From: Alicyclobacillus mali | GTDB lineage: Bacteria > Bacillota > Bacilli > Alicyclobacillales > Alicyclobacillaceae | Reading direction: 5' to 3' (one strand) | Assembly (NCBI RefSeq): GCF_017329565.1 | Contig: NZ_JAFMTT010000018.1 | DNA length: 59,800 nucleotides | Part shown: in pieces, positions 17,634 through 25,848 of the stretch | How the letters are laid out: the number at the start of each line of letters is the position of its first letter | Position numbering within the stretch: the first letter of the stretch is position 1 | The notes under the pieces: generated by a model | The model's input: the letters and a program-made list of their open reading frames with translations, nothing else | What the model was told of the DNA's origin: nothing | Databases searched by the model: none | Program-made: the position numbers and the translations under genes

Positions 17634-20099
17634 TCAAGCCATGCGGCGCTTGCGCTCGGCGGACCGGAGACTCGGGACGTTCGGGAGCCGGATGGCCGCC
17701 CACTGCTCCTGATACCGCTCGATCACGGCCGCCACCGCGGTCATGTCGTCGCGCACCTTGCCGTGCGAAGCCTCGACCGCCATCTCCACGAGCTCGTCCA
17801 CGAGGGCCTGCGGATCTGTCGAGCGGATCTGGGCGAGCGCCGCCTGCACCCAGTCGTCCGTGTCCGCGCCTTCCGGTGCCGCGTCGTAGATACCGTCCGA
17901 GACGAGGATGAGCACGTCGCCCGGCAGGAGCTGGACTTCGATGGTCTGCACCTCGATCTCCTCGAGGATACCGATGGGCACGCTGTTGCCGGTGACCTTG
18001 ATGACCTCCTGCCCCCGCTTGATGTAGCTCGGCGCGGAGCCAACCTTCAGAAACTCGCACTTGGCGTGGAACAGGTCGATCACGGCCATGTCGAGCGTGG
18101 TGAACATTTCCTCGCGCGAGCGCAGCACGAGCGCGGAGTTGATGGTCCGCACGGCGAGCTTTTCGTCGAATCCTGCCTTCATGAGCCGCTTCAGGAGGTC
18201 GATGGCCGACTTCGACTCCTGCTTCGCGCGCTCGCCGTTACCCATGCCGTCGGAAATGGCGAGGGCATAGCGGCCGTTGCCGAGATCGACCGCCGTGTGG
18301 GTATCGCCGGAGACGGGGCGGCCGTCCTTCGCGATGGCCATGGCTGCGGCATGCACCTGATACTGACGCGCCGAGGCGAAGGTCGCCGTGCAGGGTCCGC
18401 CGTGCGGCGGCACGGAGAGCTTGGCGACGGTGATGTGCTCGCCGAGGATGCCCGACAGAAGGGGCGCAATCATGCGCGCGGACGTCTCGTGCGCGCTCTC
18501 GGACGGCTGCACCACCTCAATTTCCACGCGGCCCGGCTCGAGGCTTACGATGCGGACGTCGTCCACATAGAGCCCGAGCTCCTCGAGCGCGCTCACAATC
18601 TTCTCGCGATCCGACAGGAGCGTCTTCTGCTCCGTCTCGAGCTCCTTCGCGATGGCCCGGACGACATCCGCCACCCCCGCCAGCTGATGCGCCACGAGCT
18701 TTCTCTCTTCCATCATCTTTTTCAGCCACTTGTAGTCGCGGTGCGTGAGATCGAGGTTGTAGCGCAGCGTGCTCATCATCGGATCGAGGCGAATGCAGCG
18801 ATCCCTGAGTTCCGGCGTGGGCGCGGCGCGGCGACCGTTGGCGGACTCAATCTGGGTCAGGGTGTGCTTCATGGCGTTGTAGGTCTGGAGCATCTCGCGC
18901 CCCCAGCAGAGGGTCTGGCGCGGGCAGAGCGAACAGACGCTGTCGCGGGTCTTCTGGATGGTCTGCGTGACGAGATCGCGCATCAAGAGGTAGTCGTTGC
19001 CGCTCACGTCGGAGAAGGTGTCGGCGAGCTCCTCGAAGATCTGGCTGACCTCGTGGATCTTCTCGGTCATGAGCGCGTGCACCCGCTCAGCGCGCGTGCG
19101 CTCGTCGGCGGAATGTTCAGGCGTCCCGGGCACGAAGGAGCGAAGCTCGGCAAAGAGACTCCGGGGCGTCAGGAGGTACAGCACCGACGCGGCGCCGGCG
19201 GCCGTCATCTGCACGAGGAGGGGCGCATAGGCGTGGGCGTAGGCGAGCGTGAGCACGCCGACCCCGGCGACGAAGGTAGCGGCCACGGCAAACCGGTTGG
19301 CGTCGCGCATCAGGCCGCAGATGAGCGCGATAAAGCCGAGCACCGCCACCTCCATGAGCGATGCCTGGTGGCTCAAGAGCGACAGCATGCTGATGGCGAC
19401 GGCCCCGGATACGGCGGGCCCAATGCCGGTGACGGAGAGCACGAGCACAATCCAGTCGATGGCCAAGAGCGCGAGCGGAACGCCGTGGATGGCGAGCCCG
19501 TCGAAGCCCATGATGACGGAGGCGATGAGGATGACGACGCTCATCACCTGCTCGTAGCGCAGCGTGCGCGTGAGCTCCTGGCCGAGGAAGAGATGAATGC
19601 ACTGCAGGAAGATGAGCGCTAAGATGGTGACGAGGGCGCCCTGACTGAAGGCGAGCAGCGCCTCGGCGAACGTGAGGCTTGTCCCAAACGTGGCGAGGTG
19701 AACCACGAAGCCCACGGCGCCAGCGAGGACAGGCGCCCAAATGATGTCCGCGGTCTTGCGGCGGAAGATCATCCGGTGCACGAGCTTGTACAACACGATG
19801 GCCGCGGCGAGTTCGAGACCTCCGTCGACGCCCGCGGTGAACGCGCCGAGGATACCGGCATACGCGGGCCACGCGCGGCGCTCGCCCGCAAGCGCCATGA
19901 CGACGGCGTAATAGGCGAGGGCAAACGGCGCCACGGCGTGATCGATGGAGGCGCGGCCGAGGAGAAATGCGAGTGCGCCGATGAGCAGGGCGCGGCGCCA
20001 CGCCCGAAGGGTCCAGCGAGAGGCAGCCTGCGCGCGGGCCGCCCGGTTCGCCTTGAGGTGTGAAGTGTTCGGCCCGCCCCTGATTCGCTTTCCGACCAT
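17634..20099 (-). CDS. spoIIE: Stage II sporulation protein E, PP2C phosphatase
   Basis: Dephosphorylates SpoIIAA-P at the asymmetric septum and so activates sigma-F in the forespore. The N-terminal ~320 residues contain about ten hydrophobic segments, a central regulatory region follows, and the C-terminal PP2C domain shows AISDGMGNGERA and DVLILVSDGIYDA with the metal-binding aspartates. From the ATG at 20099 it has 821 residues, close to B. subtilis SpoIIE (827). I prefer this start over the ATG at 20117: GGGGA lies 7 bases before it, and the -10 box would leave only a few leader bases for the longer form. Promoter features are listed separately. Confidence 0.97.
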   Translation of the reverse strand: MVGKRIRGGPNTSHLKANRAARAQAASRWTLRAWRRALLIGALAFLLGRASIDHAVAPFALAYYAVVMALAGERRAWPAYAGILGAFTAGVDGGLELAAAIVLYKLVHRMIFRRKTADIIWAPVLAGAVGFVVHLATFGTSLTFAEALLAFSQGALVTILALIFLQCIHLFLGQELTRTLRYEQVMSVVILIASVIMGFDGLAIHGVPLALLAIDWIVLVLSVTGIGPAVSGAVAISMLSLLSHQASLMEVAVLGFIALICGLMRDANRFAVAATFVAGVGVLTLAYAHAYAPLLVQMTAAGAASVLYLLTPRSLFAELRSFVPGTPEHSADERTRAERVHALMTEKIHEVSQIFEELADTFSDVSGNDYLLMRDLVTQTIQKTRDSVCSLCPRQTLCWGREMLQTYNAMKHTLTQIESANGRRAAPTPELRDRCIRLDPMMSTLRYNLDLTHRDYKWLKKMMEERKLVAHQLAGVADVVRAIAKELETEQKTLLSDREKIVSALEELGLYVDDVRIVSLEPGRVEIEVVQPSESAHETSARMIAPLLSGILGEHITVAKLSVPPHGGPCTATFASARQYQVHAAAMAIAKDGRPVSGDTHTAVDLGNGRYALAISDGMGNGERAKQESKSAIDLLKRLMKAGFDEKLAVRTINSALVLRSREEMFTTLDMAVIDLFHAKCEFLKVGSAPSYIKRGQEVIKVTGNSVPIGILEEIEVQTIEVQLLPGDVLILVSDGIYDAAPEGADTDDWVQAALAQIRSTDPQALVDELVEMAVEASHGKVRDDMTAVAAVIERYQEQWAAIRLPNVPSLRSAERKRRMA

Positions 20100-20131
20100 A
20101 CATCCGTCCCCTTTCATCCATGTGTATGGCC

Positions 20132-20165
20132 ATTATAGGGCAGGCAGAACTGCAGATTTTGTCAA
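20132..20165 (-). promoter_or_regulatory. spoIIE promoter, sigma-A boxes with 22-bp spacer
   Basis: Minus strand TTGACA at 20165-20160 and TATAAT at 20137-20132, both perfect, separated by 22 bases. This over-long spacing is known from the Spo0A-activated spoIIE and spoIIG promoters of B. subtilis. Confidence 0.8.
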
Positions 20166-20166
20166 A
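20158..20166 (+). promoter_or_regulatory. Spo0A box overlapping the spoIIE -35
   Basis: TTTGTCAAA matches the 0A-box consensus (TTTGTCRAA) exactly and covers the -35 hexamer. A second core match, TGCCGAA on the minus strand, lies at 20212-20218. Confidence 0.65.
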
Positions 20167-20237
20167 TGGCGTCTGCAACAGCGGGAAAGTTTTCGAGAAT
20201 TCTGGACATCGTTCGGCACGGAGAGGGCGTGATCGAC

Positions 20238-20693
20238 ATGGAGATGAAGCGAGAGCGGATGGACTGGCACAGCTTCTTCGCGTCGCAGGCGCGGGTGATG
20301 GCGGCGAGATCGACCTGCACGAGACTGCAGGTGGGGTGCGTGTTGGTGCGGGACAAGCGGATCATTGCCAGCGGATACAACGGCAGCATCCACGGGGACG
20401 AGCACTGCGTGGACGTGGGCTGCAAGGTGGTGGATGGCCACTGCGTGCGGGCGATTCACGCGGAGCAGAACGCGCTGTTGCAGTGCGCGCGATTTGGCAT
20501 TGCGGCGGAAGGCGCGGATCTGTATGTGACGCACACGCCCTGCCTGACGTGCACGAAGAGCCTGATTCAGGCCGGGATCCGGCGTGTGTTTTACGAGTTC
20601 GAGTATCGGCCGGACCCGTACGCGATGGAACTGCTGTCGAAGGCGGGCGTGGTTGTCGAACAAGTGCGAAGCCGGTTGGATCTTCTGGTGTAG
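20238..20693 (+). CDS. comEB: dCMP deaminase family protein, ComEB-like
   Basis: Deaminates dCMP to dUMP for thymidylate synthesis. Zinc site seen as HAEQNALLQCA (His, catalytic Glu) and TPCLTCTK (two Cys); extra Cys/His pairs in between (DEHCVDVGCKVVDGHC) fit the second structural zinc of dCMP deaminases. 151 residues from the ATG at 20238, with GAGAGGG upstream; an in-frame GTG at 20229 and an ATG at 20244 are alternatives. The frame runs back over the spoIIE promoter but that part is not coding. Divergent from spoIIE, so its transcription start shares the Spo0A region. Confidence 0.9.
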   Translation: MEMKRERMDWHSFFASQARVMAARSTCTRLQVGCVLVRDKRIIASGYNGSIHGDEHCVDVGCKVVDGHCVRAIHAEQNALLQCARFGIAAEGADLYVTHTPCLTCTKSLIQAGIRRVFYEFEYRPDPYAMELLSKAGVVVEQVRSRLDLLV

Positions 20694-20842
20694 GGCGGTG
20701 TGCGGTGCAGGCGTGACGCGTGGATCGGCCCCGCTCGCGCTTTGAGCCGAAGCGGAGCCTTCGAAGCGCGAGATTTCTGGGCGCCATTTGTGTCCCCGCC
20801 GCGTACACTACATACAACTGGCGACGAGCGAGGTGATGTGGA

Positions 20843-20965
20843 ATGCCGGAATGGCTTCGGAGTCAACTCAGGAGAGCGTTCCTCAATCGCGATCGCAAGG
20901 CCATCGTGATGCTGAACGAAGCGTACTATCGATATCGCCGGTCGGATGTGAAAGCGGAGCCGTGA
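20843..20965 (+). CDS. cmpA: Cortex morphogenetic protein CmpA, 40 residues
   Basis: A very short gene. The protein starts MPEWLRSQLRRAFLN, then DRKAIVMLNEAYYRYR. The MPxWLxxQ..RAF...D...I..LN....YR pattern is that of CmpA, which in B. subtilis monitors spore coat/cortex assembly and targets SpoIVA to ClpXP. The ribosome site AGGTG lies about 7 bases upstream. The Trp near the end of other family members is Tyr here. The 20694-20842 gap before it shows no other gene. Confidence 0.75.
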   Translation: MPEWLRSQLRRAFLNRDRKAIVMLNEAYYRYRRSDVKAEP

Positions 20966-21044
20966 GGGGAGCCATGAAAATTGCTGGCCCGGCCCTCCGC
21001 CGCGACCCCGGCGCGCCGGTGCGGCATCTGAAGCGGAACGCGCC

Positions 21045-21245
21045 TTAGCCCGGAAAGCCGGCGATCCGCCCGTTGAATTTGCCCAGAATGCGGTCCAGCA
21101 CCTCCTGCGTGATGGGGCCGAGCTGGGCCTTGTACATATCGAGTGAGATGTGGCAACCGTCGCGGTCGTTCTCGTTGTCGAAGGCGAGAAAGAGCCGCGT
21201 GCCGTCGTCAAGCTCGTACTCGAGGTAGTAGGTGTCTTCCTGCAC
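21045..21245 (-). CDS. Small conserved-looking protein of unknown function
   Basis: 66 residues from a GTG with AGAGGAG 8 bases upstream. The sequence is acidic at the N-terminus (YYLEYELDDGTRLFLAFDNEND) and continues DGCHISLDMYKAQLGPITQEVLDRIL; it looks like a compact alpha/beta fold with no membrane or signal segment. No family recognised. It sits alone between a strong bidirectional terminator and convergent cmpA, in the sporulation part of the cluster. The longer upstream reading of the frame crosses the terminator and is unlikely. Confidence 0.65.
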   Translation of the reverse strand: MQEDTYYLEYELDDGTRLFLAFDNENDRDGCHISLDMYKAQLGPITQEVLDRILGKFNGRIAGFPG

Positions 21246-21317
21246 GAAACTTCTCCTCTCAGGCGTTCGCCGCGCGGCAGCGATGTGATGAAAGCGATGC
21301 ATCTTATGACGCGAAAA

Positions 21318-21350
21318 CACCGGGCCCTTCGCAGAACCCGGTGCTTTTTT
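21318..21350. terminator. Bidirectional terminator after yabR
   Basis: 7-bp perfect stem CACCGGG / CCCGGTG with a 12-base loop; T6 follows on the plus side and T4 on the minus side. It ends the yabR transcript on the minus strand and could stop cmpA read-through on the plus strand. Confidence 0.85.
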
Positions 21351-21406
21351 CACGATTTTCTCGCGAAGTGTGCCTCGCCGCAAAGAGGTGCGAACGCGGT
21401 TCGATA

Positions 21407-21811
21407 TCAGCCGCGACGACCGCCGCGGCCACCCCGCTTCGCCTCGCTCCGCCGGAGCTGTGCAAGGCGCTCTTCGCTGTCTTTGAGAAATCGATTCATG
21501 ATCTGTTCGAATCCCTGGCGCCGCTCCTGGCGCTGACCCCCTCGCGATCCTCCGCGGTGCGTGCGGCCAGACGACGATTCGTTGGCCTGGCGAATGGACA
21601 GGGCAATTTTCCCATCTCCGCTGACGCTCAGCACCTTGACGGTGACCTCATCGTTCACCTTCAGGTAATCGTTGACGTCGCGGACGTAGTCGTCCGAGAT
21701 CTCGGAGATGTGCACCAAACCCGTCTCGCCTTCGGGCAACGTGACAAATGCGCCAAACCGCGTGATTCCCGTCACTTTGCCCGTCACTTTGCTCCCGACC
21801 TCAATGGCCAT
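21407..21811 (-). CDS. yabR: S1-domain RNA-binding protein, YabR-like
   Basis: 134 residues. One S1 fold at residues 1-75 (VGSKVTGKVTGITRFGAFVTL ... GLVHISEIS ... VNDEVTVKVLSV), followed by a Gly/Arg/Gln-rich basic tail. Binds RNA; the precise role is not established. Position between divIC and spoIIE matches B. subtilis yabR. Confidence 0.92.
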   Translation of the reverse strand: MAIEVGSKVTGKVTGITRFGAFVTLPEGETGLVHISEISDDYVRDVNDYLKVNDEVTVKVLSVSGDGKIALSIRQANESSSGRTHRGGSRGGQRQERRQGFEQIMNRFLKDSEERLAQLRRSEAKRGGRGGRRG

Positions 21812-21958
21812 AAAGTTGCCTGTTCCTCCCTGTCCGCTTGAACGAAAAGAATCCGATGAACGGCTTGCCTGACATACGGCGTGAAGCCCCGGTGGCCACC
21901 TCCGCTCATCCGTAGGATATCCGCCTTGCGCCCTTTCGACTCACCCACGTCCGCGACC

Positions 21959-22306
21959 TCAGTGAGACTTTGACGGCGACTGCAGATCGAACGGCACGGT
22001 GTTGGGCATCACGAGGTTCTGATGCTCCGTCGCGTACTTTTCAATGTACGCCGGATTGTTCAATTGTTGCTTCTGTGTCTGCAACGTGCGCTGCTCGGCC
22101 TGGAGCGAAGTCAGTTGTCGCTCCAGTTTGGCGTTCTCCGCCGCCAGTTGGCGCAATTGGGGACGTTCCGCATGCCAGAAGTAAAAGAACGCCCACGCAC
22201 AGATGACGAGCGCAGCCACGTATCGGATGCGCACAGGGAAGTTCCGGCGCTGCCGATGAGGCTCTCGCCTGACGCTGGTCAGCGGGCGTGACTCGACTGC
22301 TCGCAT
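21959..22306 (-). CDS. divIC: Septum formation protein DivIC (FtsB family)
   Basis: 115 residues. A short basic cytoplasmic N-terminus, one membrane segment (about 28-45, VAALVICAWAFFYFW), then an outside coiled coil (LAAENAKLERQLTSLQAEQ) and NNPAYIEKYA, the typical FtsB/DivIC end. Part of the DivIB-DivIC-FtsL complex of cell division. Follows yabQ as in B. subtilis. Confidence 0.93.
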   Translation of the reverse strand: MRAVESRPLTSVRREPHRQRRNFPVRIRYVAALVICAWAFFYFWHAERPQLRQLAAENAKLERQLTSLQAEQRTLQTQKQQLNNPAYIEKYATEHQNLVMPNTVPFDLQSPSKSH

Positions 22307-22367
22307 GGCGAAACGCTCCTCTGTGAGAACTGACCGCGCTGTGCGCGCTGGCGCCCCAGTGAAGGCG

Positions 22368-22964
22368 TCAACGTGCCGACTCGCGGCTTTGGATCAACCA
22401 ATTCGACGCGCGCTGCCAGAAATCCTCTTGCCAGGCGGCTAGTTTTTTTCGCCATGCGGCGTCTCGACGAACGTAGCGGCGAACGGGGAATGTGACGACG
22501 GCGAAGAGGATGGCGACCATGCGGCACAAGCCGTTTTCCACCACGAGCCCCGCTCGGTACAGCGCGCGCCCGACGCCCAGGGCGAGGCGTGCCAACAGCC
22601 TGAGCGGCCATACCACCACCATCTCCAACGCGCGGCGCACAATTCGCACGATGAAGCGGATGACCGCCACGACCGCGAACGCGCTCCGCATCACCCGCCG
22701 CCTGAGTGTCAGGCGGTACAGCCCGTATCCCACCGCGAGCAGCACCAGCGTCCATATGCGGAATTCGCCGTCGATGGTGCGAAACGTGAGCAGATACACC
22801 AAGAAGGCGGATGCCGTCCAAAAGGCGAGATCGCACAACGGCCGCAGGCGCCGCAGCCAGCGGAAGCCGCCCGAGATGGTGTTGTACCAGTCGAACACCG
22901 CGCCCATCGCCACGCCCGAGGCGATCATCCACAGCACATAGGCCACGTTCTGCCCCGCGCTCAT
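22368..22964 (-). CDS. yabQ: Spore cortex biosynthesis protein YabQ
   Basis: 198 residues from the ATG at 22964, which overlaps the yabP stop (ATGA). About four hydrophobic segments in the first ~130 residues (VAYVLWMIASGVAMG, LAFWTASAFLVYLLTF, WTLVLLAVGYGLY), then a basic tail. B. subtilis YabQ is a mother-cell membrane protein needed for cortex formation. The longer frame upstream is the shadow of yabP. Confidence 0.9.
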   Translation of the reverse strand: MSAGQNVAYVLWMIASGVAMGAVFDWYNTISGGFRWLRRLRPLCDLAFWTASAFLVYLLTFRTIDGEFRIWTLVLLAVGYGLYRLTLRRRVMRSAFAVVAVIRFIVRIVRRALEMVVVWPLRLLARLALGVGRALYRAGLVVENGLCRMVAILFAVVTFPVRRYVRRDAAWRKKLAAWQEDFWQRASNWLIQSRESAR

Positions 22965-23221
22965 GGCCGAAGCCGCCCCCACCGCGCTGCGCGGCGATGA
23001 TCCCCGTAAATCAGGGCACCAATGTCGCCCTCGATGCGAATGATCCCCGCCTGCCGATCGAACGCCTTGATGGCGAGGGCGCGGCCCTCGACACAAAGCT
23101 CGCCCGCCCGCGTCGAGATCACGAAGGCCTCCGCGTCGAACCGCTCAAGGCGCTCAACCCCTGTCACCTCGATCTCCCGCCTGGCGAGGATGTGCACATC
23201 GTGTCCCTCGGCCGGATCCAT
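22961..23221 (-). CDS. yabP: Sporulation protein YabP
   Basis: 86 residues from the ATG at 23221 (GGAGG 7 bases upstream). Family pattern VTGVERLERFDAEAF ... GELCVEGRALAIKAFDRQAGIIRIEGDIGALIY. YabP and YabQ form one sporulation unit, which fits the ATGA overlap and the sigma-E-type promoter just upstream. Confidence 0.92.
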   Translation of the reverse strand: MDPAEGHDVHILARREIEVTGVERLERFDAEAFVISTRAGELCVEGRALAIKAFDRQAGIIRIEGDIGALIYGDHRRAARWGRLRP

Positions 23222-23251
23222 GCCGACACCTCCAACCATCCTGTCGCTCCG

Positions 23252-23280
23252 AGTGTATGACGGAGGGTGGACATGTAGAC
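23252..23280 (-). promoter_or_regulatory. Sigma-E-type promoter of yabPQ
   Basis: Minus strand GTCTACA, 14-base spacer, CATACACT. The -10 matches the sigma-E consensus CATACANT fully; the -35 resembles it. B. subtilis yabP is sigma-E dependent. Confidence 0.65.
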
Positions 23281-23354
23281 CGAGGGAACGCGCGAACCGC
23301 GCAGGCCCGGAACGCCGGCCCAAACAGGCGGGCGGCCGCGTCCTTGGGAACAGT

Positions 23355-23379
23355 AAAAGACCGGCCGCACGGGCCGGTC
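23355..23379 (-). terminator. Terminator after rqcP
   Basis: 8-bp stem GACCGGCC / GGCCGGTC followed on the minus strand by TTTTAC. Separates rqcP from the sporulation promoter of yabP. Confidence 0.8.
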
Positions 23380-23390
23380 CCGAACCGGGC

Positions 23391-23693
23391 TTATGGAGTT
23401 TCCGCTTCGTCGTCGACAAACTCTTCGTCGACGTCGCCCGCGCGCGGTTCCACGCGGACCATGTCGTAAAGAGAGGCCGCCTCGTCCCGCCGCGGATTCT
23501 CCGCGAGGCGCCGGACGACAACCGTCACGGTCTTGTTGCCATAGTGGATGACGATCTCGTCCCCCACGGCGACGTCCGTCGCCGCTTTGCCGGGGCGTCC
23601 GTTGACATCTACGCGCCCGGCATCGCAGATCTTCTTCGCCAGTGTGCGGCGCTTGATCAAGCGGGACACCTTGAGAAACTTATCGAGTCGCAA
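23391..23693 (-). CDS. rqcP: S4-domain ribosome quality control protein RqcP
   Basis: 100 residues. S4 RNA-binding domain MRLDKFLKVSRLIKRRTLAKKI ... ICDAGRVDVNGRPGK. This protein (YabO) binds stalled 50S subunits with RqcH and promotes alanine tailing of blocked nascent chains. The C-terminus is acidic. Stop and start of hup and rqcP are only a few bases apart, so they are likely co-transcribed. Confidence 0.93.
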   Translation of the reverse strand: MRLDKFLKVSRLIKRRTLAKKICDAGRVDVNGRPGKAATDVAVGDEIVIHYGNKTVTVVVRRLAENPRRDEAASLYDMVRVEPRAGDVDEEFVDDEAETP

Positions 23694-23696
23694 GGT

Positions 23697-23969
23697 TCAG
23701 CGCGTGACTTCCTTGAGCTTGTTGCCCGGTTTGAACGCAGGCACCGTGGAAGCCGGGATCTCGATGACTTCGCCCGTCTGCGGATTGCGGCCGGAGCGCG
23801 CAGCCCGAGAACGCGTCTCAAACGTGCCGAAGCCGATGATCTGCACCTTCTCGCCGTTGGCGAGGGCCTCCTCGATGATCTCGAACACGGCGTTGACCGC
23901 ACTCTCCGCGTCCTTCTTCTTCAAGTTGGTCTTTTCCGCGACACGGTTGATGAGTTCCATCTTATTCAC
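23697..23969 (-). CDS. hup: HU-family DNA-binding protein
   Basis: 90 residues, the typical HU size. Signatures: MNKMELINRVAEKTNLKKKD, GFGTFETRSRAARSGRNPQTGE, the DNA-binding arm, and IPASTVPAFKPGNKLK. The GTG start has AAAGGGG about 12 bases upstream; an ATG three codons later is possible. HU between yabN and rqcP differs from B. subtilis, where hbs is elsewhere. Confidence 0.96.
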   Translation of the reverse strand: MNKMELINRVAEKTNLKKKDAESAVNAVFEIIEEALANGEKVQIIGFGTFETRSRAARSGRNPQTGEVIEIPASTVPAFKPGNKLKEVTR

Positions 23970-24033
23970 GCGTGCGATACCCCTTTCGTGGGAATGTCGG
24001 GAATGTTATTCGTTCTTCTCGCCAGGAATCCTG

Positions 24034-25515
24034 CTAGTTCGACTGCGAAAATGCGATTTTTGCCTCATTCCAGTACGCGTCGAGCGTTTCTGGCGACGCG
24101 GTTTCCCACGATCCTCCATCTGAGCGCATCCGTTGCTCCACGTACCGGAATCGGCGGGCGAATTTGCGCGTCGCCTGCGCCAGGACGGCCTCGGCGTCGA
24201 GATCGAGAAACCGGCAGAGGTTGACGACGGCAAACAGGACATCCCCGGCTTCCGCTGCGAGCTTGGCCACATCCCGCGGCTCCCGACCTCGCTCGATGTC
24301 AAGTTCATTCATTTCCTCTTTGACCTTCTGCCATACGTCGGCCTCGTTGGCCCAGTCAAACCCGACCTTGGCCGCCGCCTTCTGGACCGCCTGCGCCACG
24401 GCGAGCGCTGGCCCGGAGAGCTTCACGCCTGACAAAACGCTCTCTTCACGCTCTTCATTTCTACGCTCCTCCTGTTTTACCTGCTCCCAAATGCCGCGGA
24501 CGTCGTCTGCCGTCTTCGCCACCTCATCCCCGAACACGTGTGGGTGGCGGCGGACCAGCTTCGCAGCAAGCCCCGCGAACACGTCGCGCAGCGTGAACTC
24601 GCCCGCTTCCTCCGCGATGCGCGCGTGCAGAAGAATCTGCAGCAGGAGATCCCCCAACTCCTCCGCGAGGTGGTCTGCATCGCCCTCGTCGATGGCCTCC
24701 GCGACCTCGTACGCCTCCTCGACGACGTACTTGCGCAGCGACGCGTGCGTCTGCTTCCGATCCCACGGACAACCGTTTGGCCCGCGCAGCACCTCGACAA
24801 TGCGTGGGGCCTCGTGCAGGTCCCGGTACAACACGGCCGCGTCCCTGGCTGGCGGCACGTACAGGGTCGTGAGGTGATCGATCCACGGAAGGCGGTCGAT
24901 CTCGTACAGCGCCACGCGCTCTATCCGCTCTTCTCCGTGAACGCCGGCCGCGCGCACCACCACGACCTCGTACTCGTCCGGGTAGAGCTCCATCAAGGTG
25001 AGTTTCACCTCGCTCGCCACGGCGCGATCATACACCTGGGCGACGAAGGTGTGCAGGCGCGGGTTGAGTTGATCGTGCCGAAGCGCGAGGCCGTCGAGGA
25101 GCAGGAGTCCCTCCACCGGATCGATTCCGAGCCTTGCCACGGCGAGATCGAGAAAACTCTGGCCCGGGCCCACCTCGACCTCCACACCCGGGTGCGACTG
25201 CGCCAACAGGATCTGGACCGCGCGCTCGGCCACGAGAGGATGGCCCGGAACCGCGTAGACGACGTGCGGATGGCCCTCTGCGAGGTGGAGCAGTCGCGCG
25301 ACAATCGCCTCGTAGACGGCCTCAAACGTGTCGCACGCGTCGTAAAGATCATCACACGTCTGATAGGTGACGCCCATTTCCTCGAGCCTCTTCACGGCGG
25401 GGTGCTCGCGCGTGCGAAGCACCACGGGCCAGCCGCGCCGCATGATCTCGTACGAGCCGAGCGGAATGCTGTCTGGATCTCCGGGGCCCAATCCGACAAT
25501 GTGCAGGATGCTCAA
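24034..25515 (-). CDS. yabN: YabN: tetrapyrrole-methylase fold fused to MazG NTP pyrophosphohydrolase
   Basis: 493 residues from a TTG start (GGAGGG about 10 bases upstream), close to B. subtilis YabN; the 90-codon open extension upstream crosses a terminator and is not coding. The N-terminal ~220 residues have the methylase fold (LHIVGLGPGDPDSIPLGSYE, VYAVPGHPLVAERAV). The C-terminal part is MazG-like, with EEAYEVAEAI and EELGDLLLQILLHARIAEE carrying the metal-binding acids, then a second half-site (EAGDVLFAVVNLCRFL). House-cleaning of abnormal NTPs is the likely role of MazG; the role of the methylase fold is not known. Confidence 0.95.
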   Translation of the reverse strand: MSILHIVGLGPGDPDSIPLGSYEIMRRGWPVVLRTREHPAVKRLEEMGVTYQTCDDLYDACDTFEAVYEAIVARLLHLAEGHPHVVYAVPGHPLVAERAVQILLAQSHPGVEVEVGPGQSFLDLAVARLGIDPVEGLLLLDGLALRHDQLNPRLHTFVAQVYDRAVASEVKLTLMELYPDEYEVVVVRAAGVHGEERIERVALYEIDRLPWIDHLTTLYVPPARDAAVLYRDLHEAPRIVEVLRGPNGCPWDRKQTHASLRKYVVEEAYEVAEAIDEGDADHLAEELGDLLLQILLHARIAEEAGEFTLRDVFAGLAAKLVRRHPHVFGDEVAKTADDVRGIWEQVKQEERRNEEREESVLSGVKLSGPALAVAQAVQKAAAKVGFDWANEADVWQKVKEEMNELDIERGREPRDVAKLAAEAGDVLFAVVNLCRFLDLDAEAVLAQATRKFARRFRYVEQRMRSDGGSWETASPETLDAYWNEAKIAFSQSN

Positions 25516-25698
25516 CGCACGTATCCCTCCATCGCAAAACCGCTTCAATGCTGCTCGCGCTTCAGGCATTCGAGGTCCTCGGGATGGAGACCACGCATTT
25601 GGCGATGCGGCGTTCCAATGCGTCCCGCAAGCCGCCTCGGTCCAGTTGGTCCAAATCCACATTTCCCACATGATACTGCACACTGCCTGTGCACACAA

Positions 25699-25742
25699 AA
25701 CGGCCTCCCGCTGGTCTCTGTTTCCCCAGCGCGGGAGGCCCG
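25699..25742 (-). terminator. spoVT terminator
   Basis: 10-bp perfect stem GGCCTCCCGC / GCGGGAGGCC, then TTTTGTG on the minus strand. It lies in the 25516-25848 gap between spoVT and yabN, which otherwise shows no gene; yabM, found here in B. subtilis, is absent. Confidence 0.8.
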
Positions 25743-25848
25743 ATGGCGGTGCGCGGTGGTCGGTTCTGACATGCGCCGCTGGCACTCATCCGTCCGAATC
25801 TCACTTGCACACCCCATGCACATATGGTATTTTATGGACGGAGATTGC

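Noticed and set aside
16887..19622. Plus-strand frame of about 910 codons opposite yabS and spoIIE
   Set aside because: Antisense shadow; composition typical of reverse-frame reading.
22307..22932. Second long minus frame over yabQ (22279-22932)
   Set aside because: Same strand but wrong frame; yabQ in the other frame has membrane segments and the correct ATGA junction.
25516..25785. N-terminal extension of YabN by 90 codons
   Set aside because: It would cross a strong terminator hairpin; the TTG at 25515 has a ribosome site and gives the family length.
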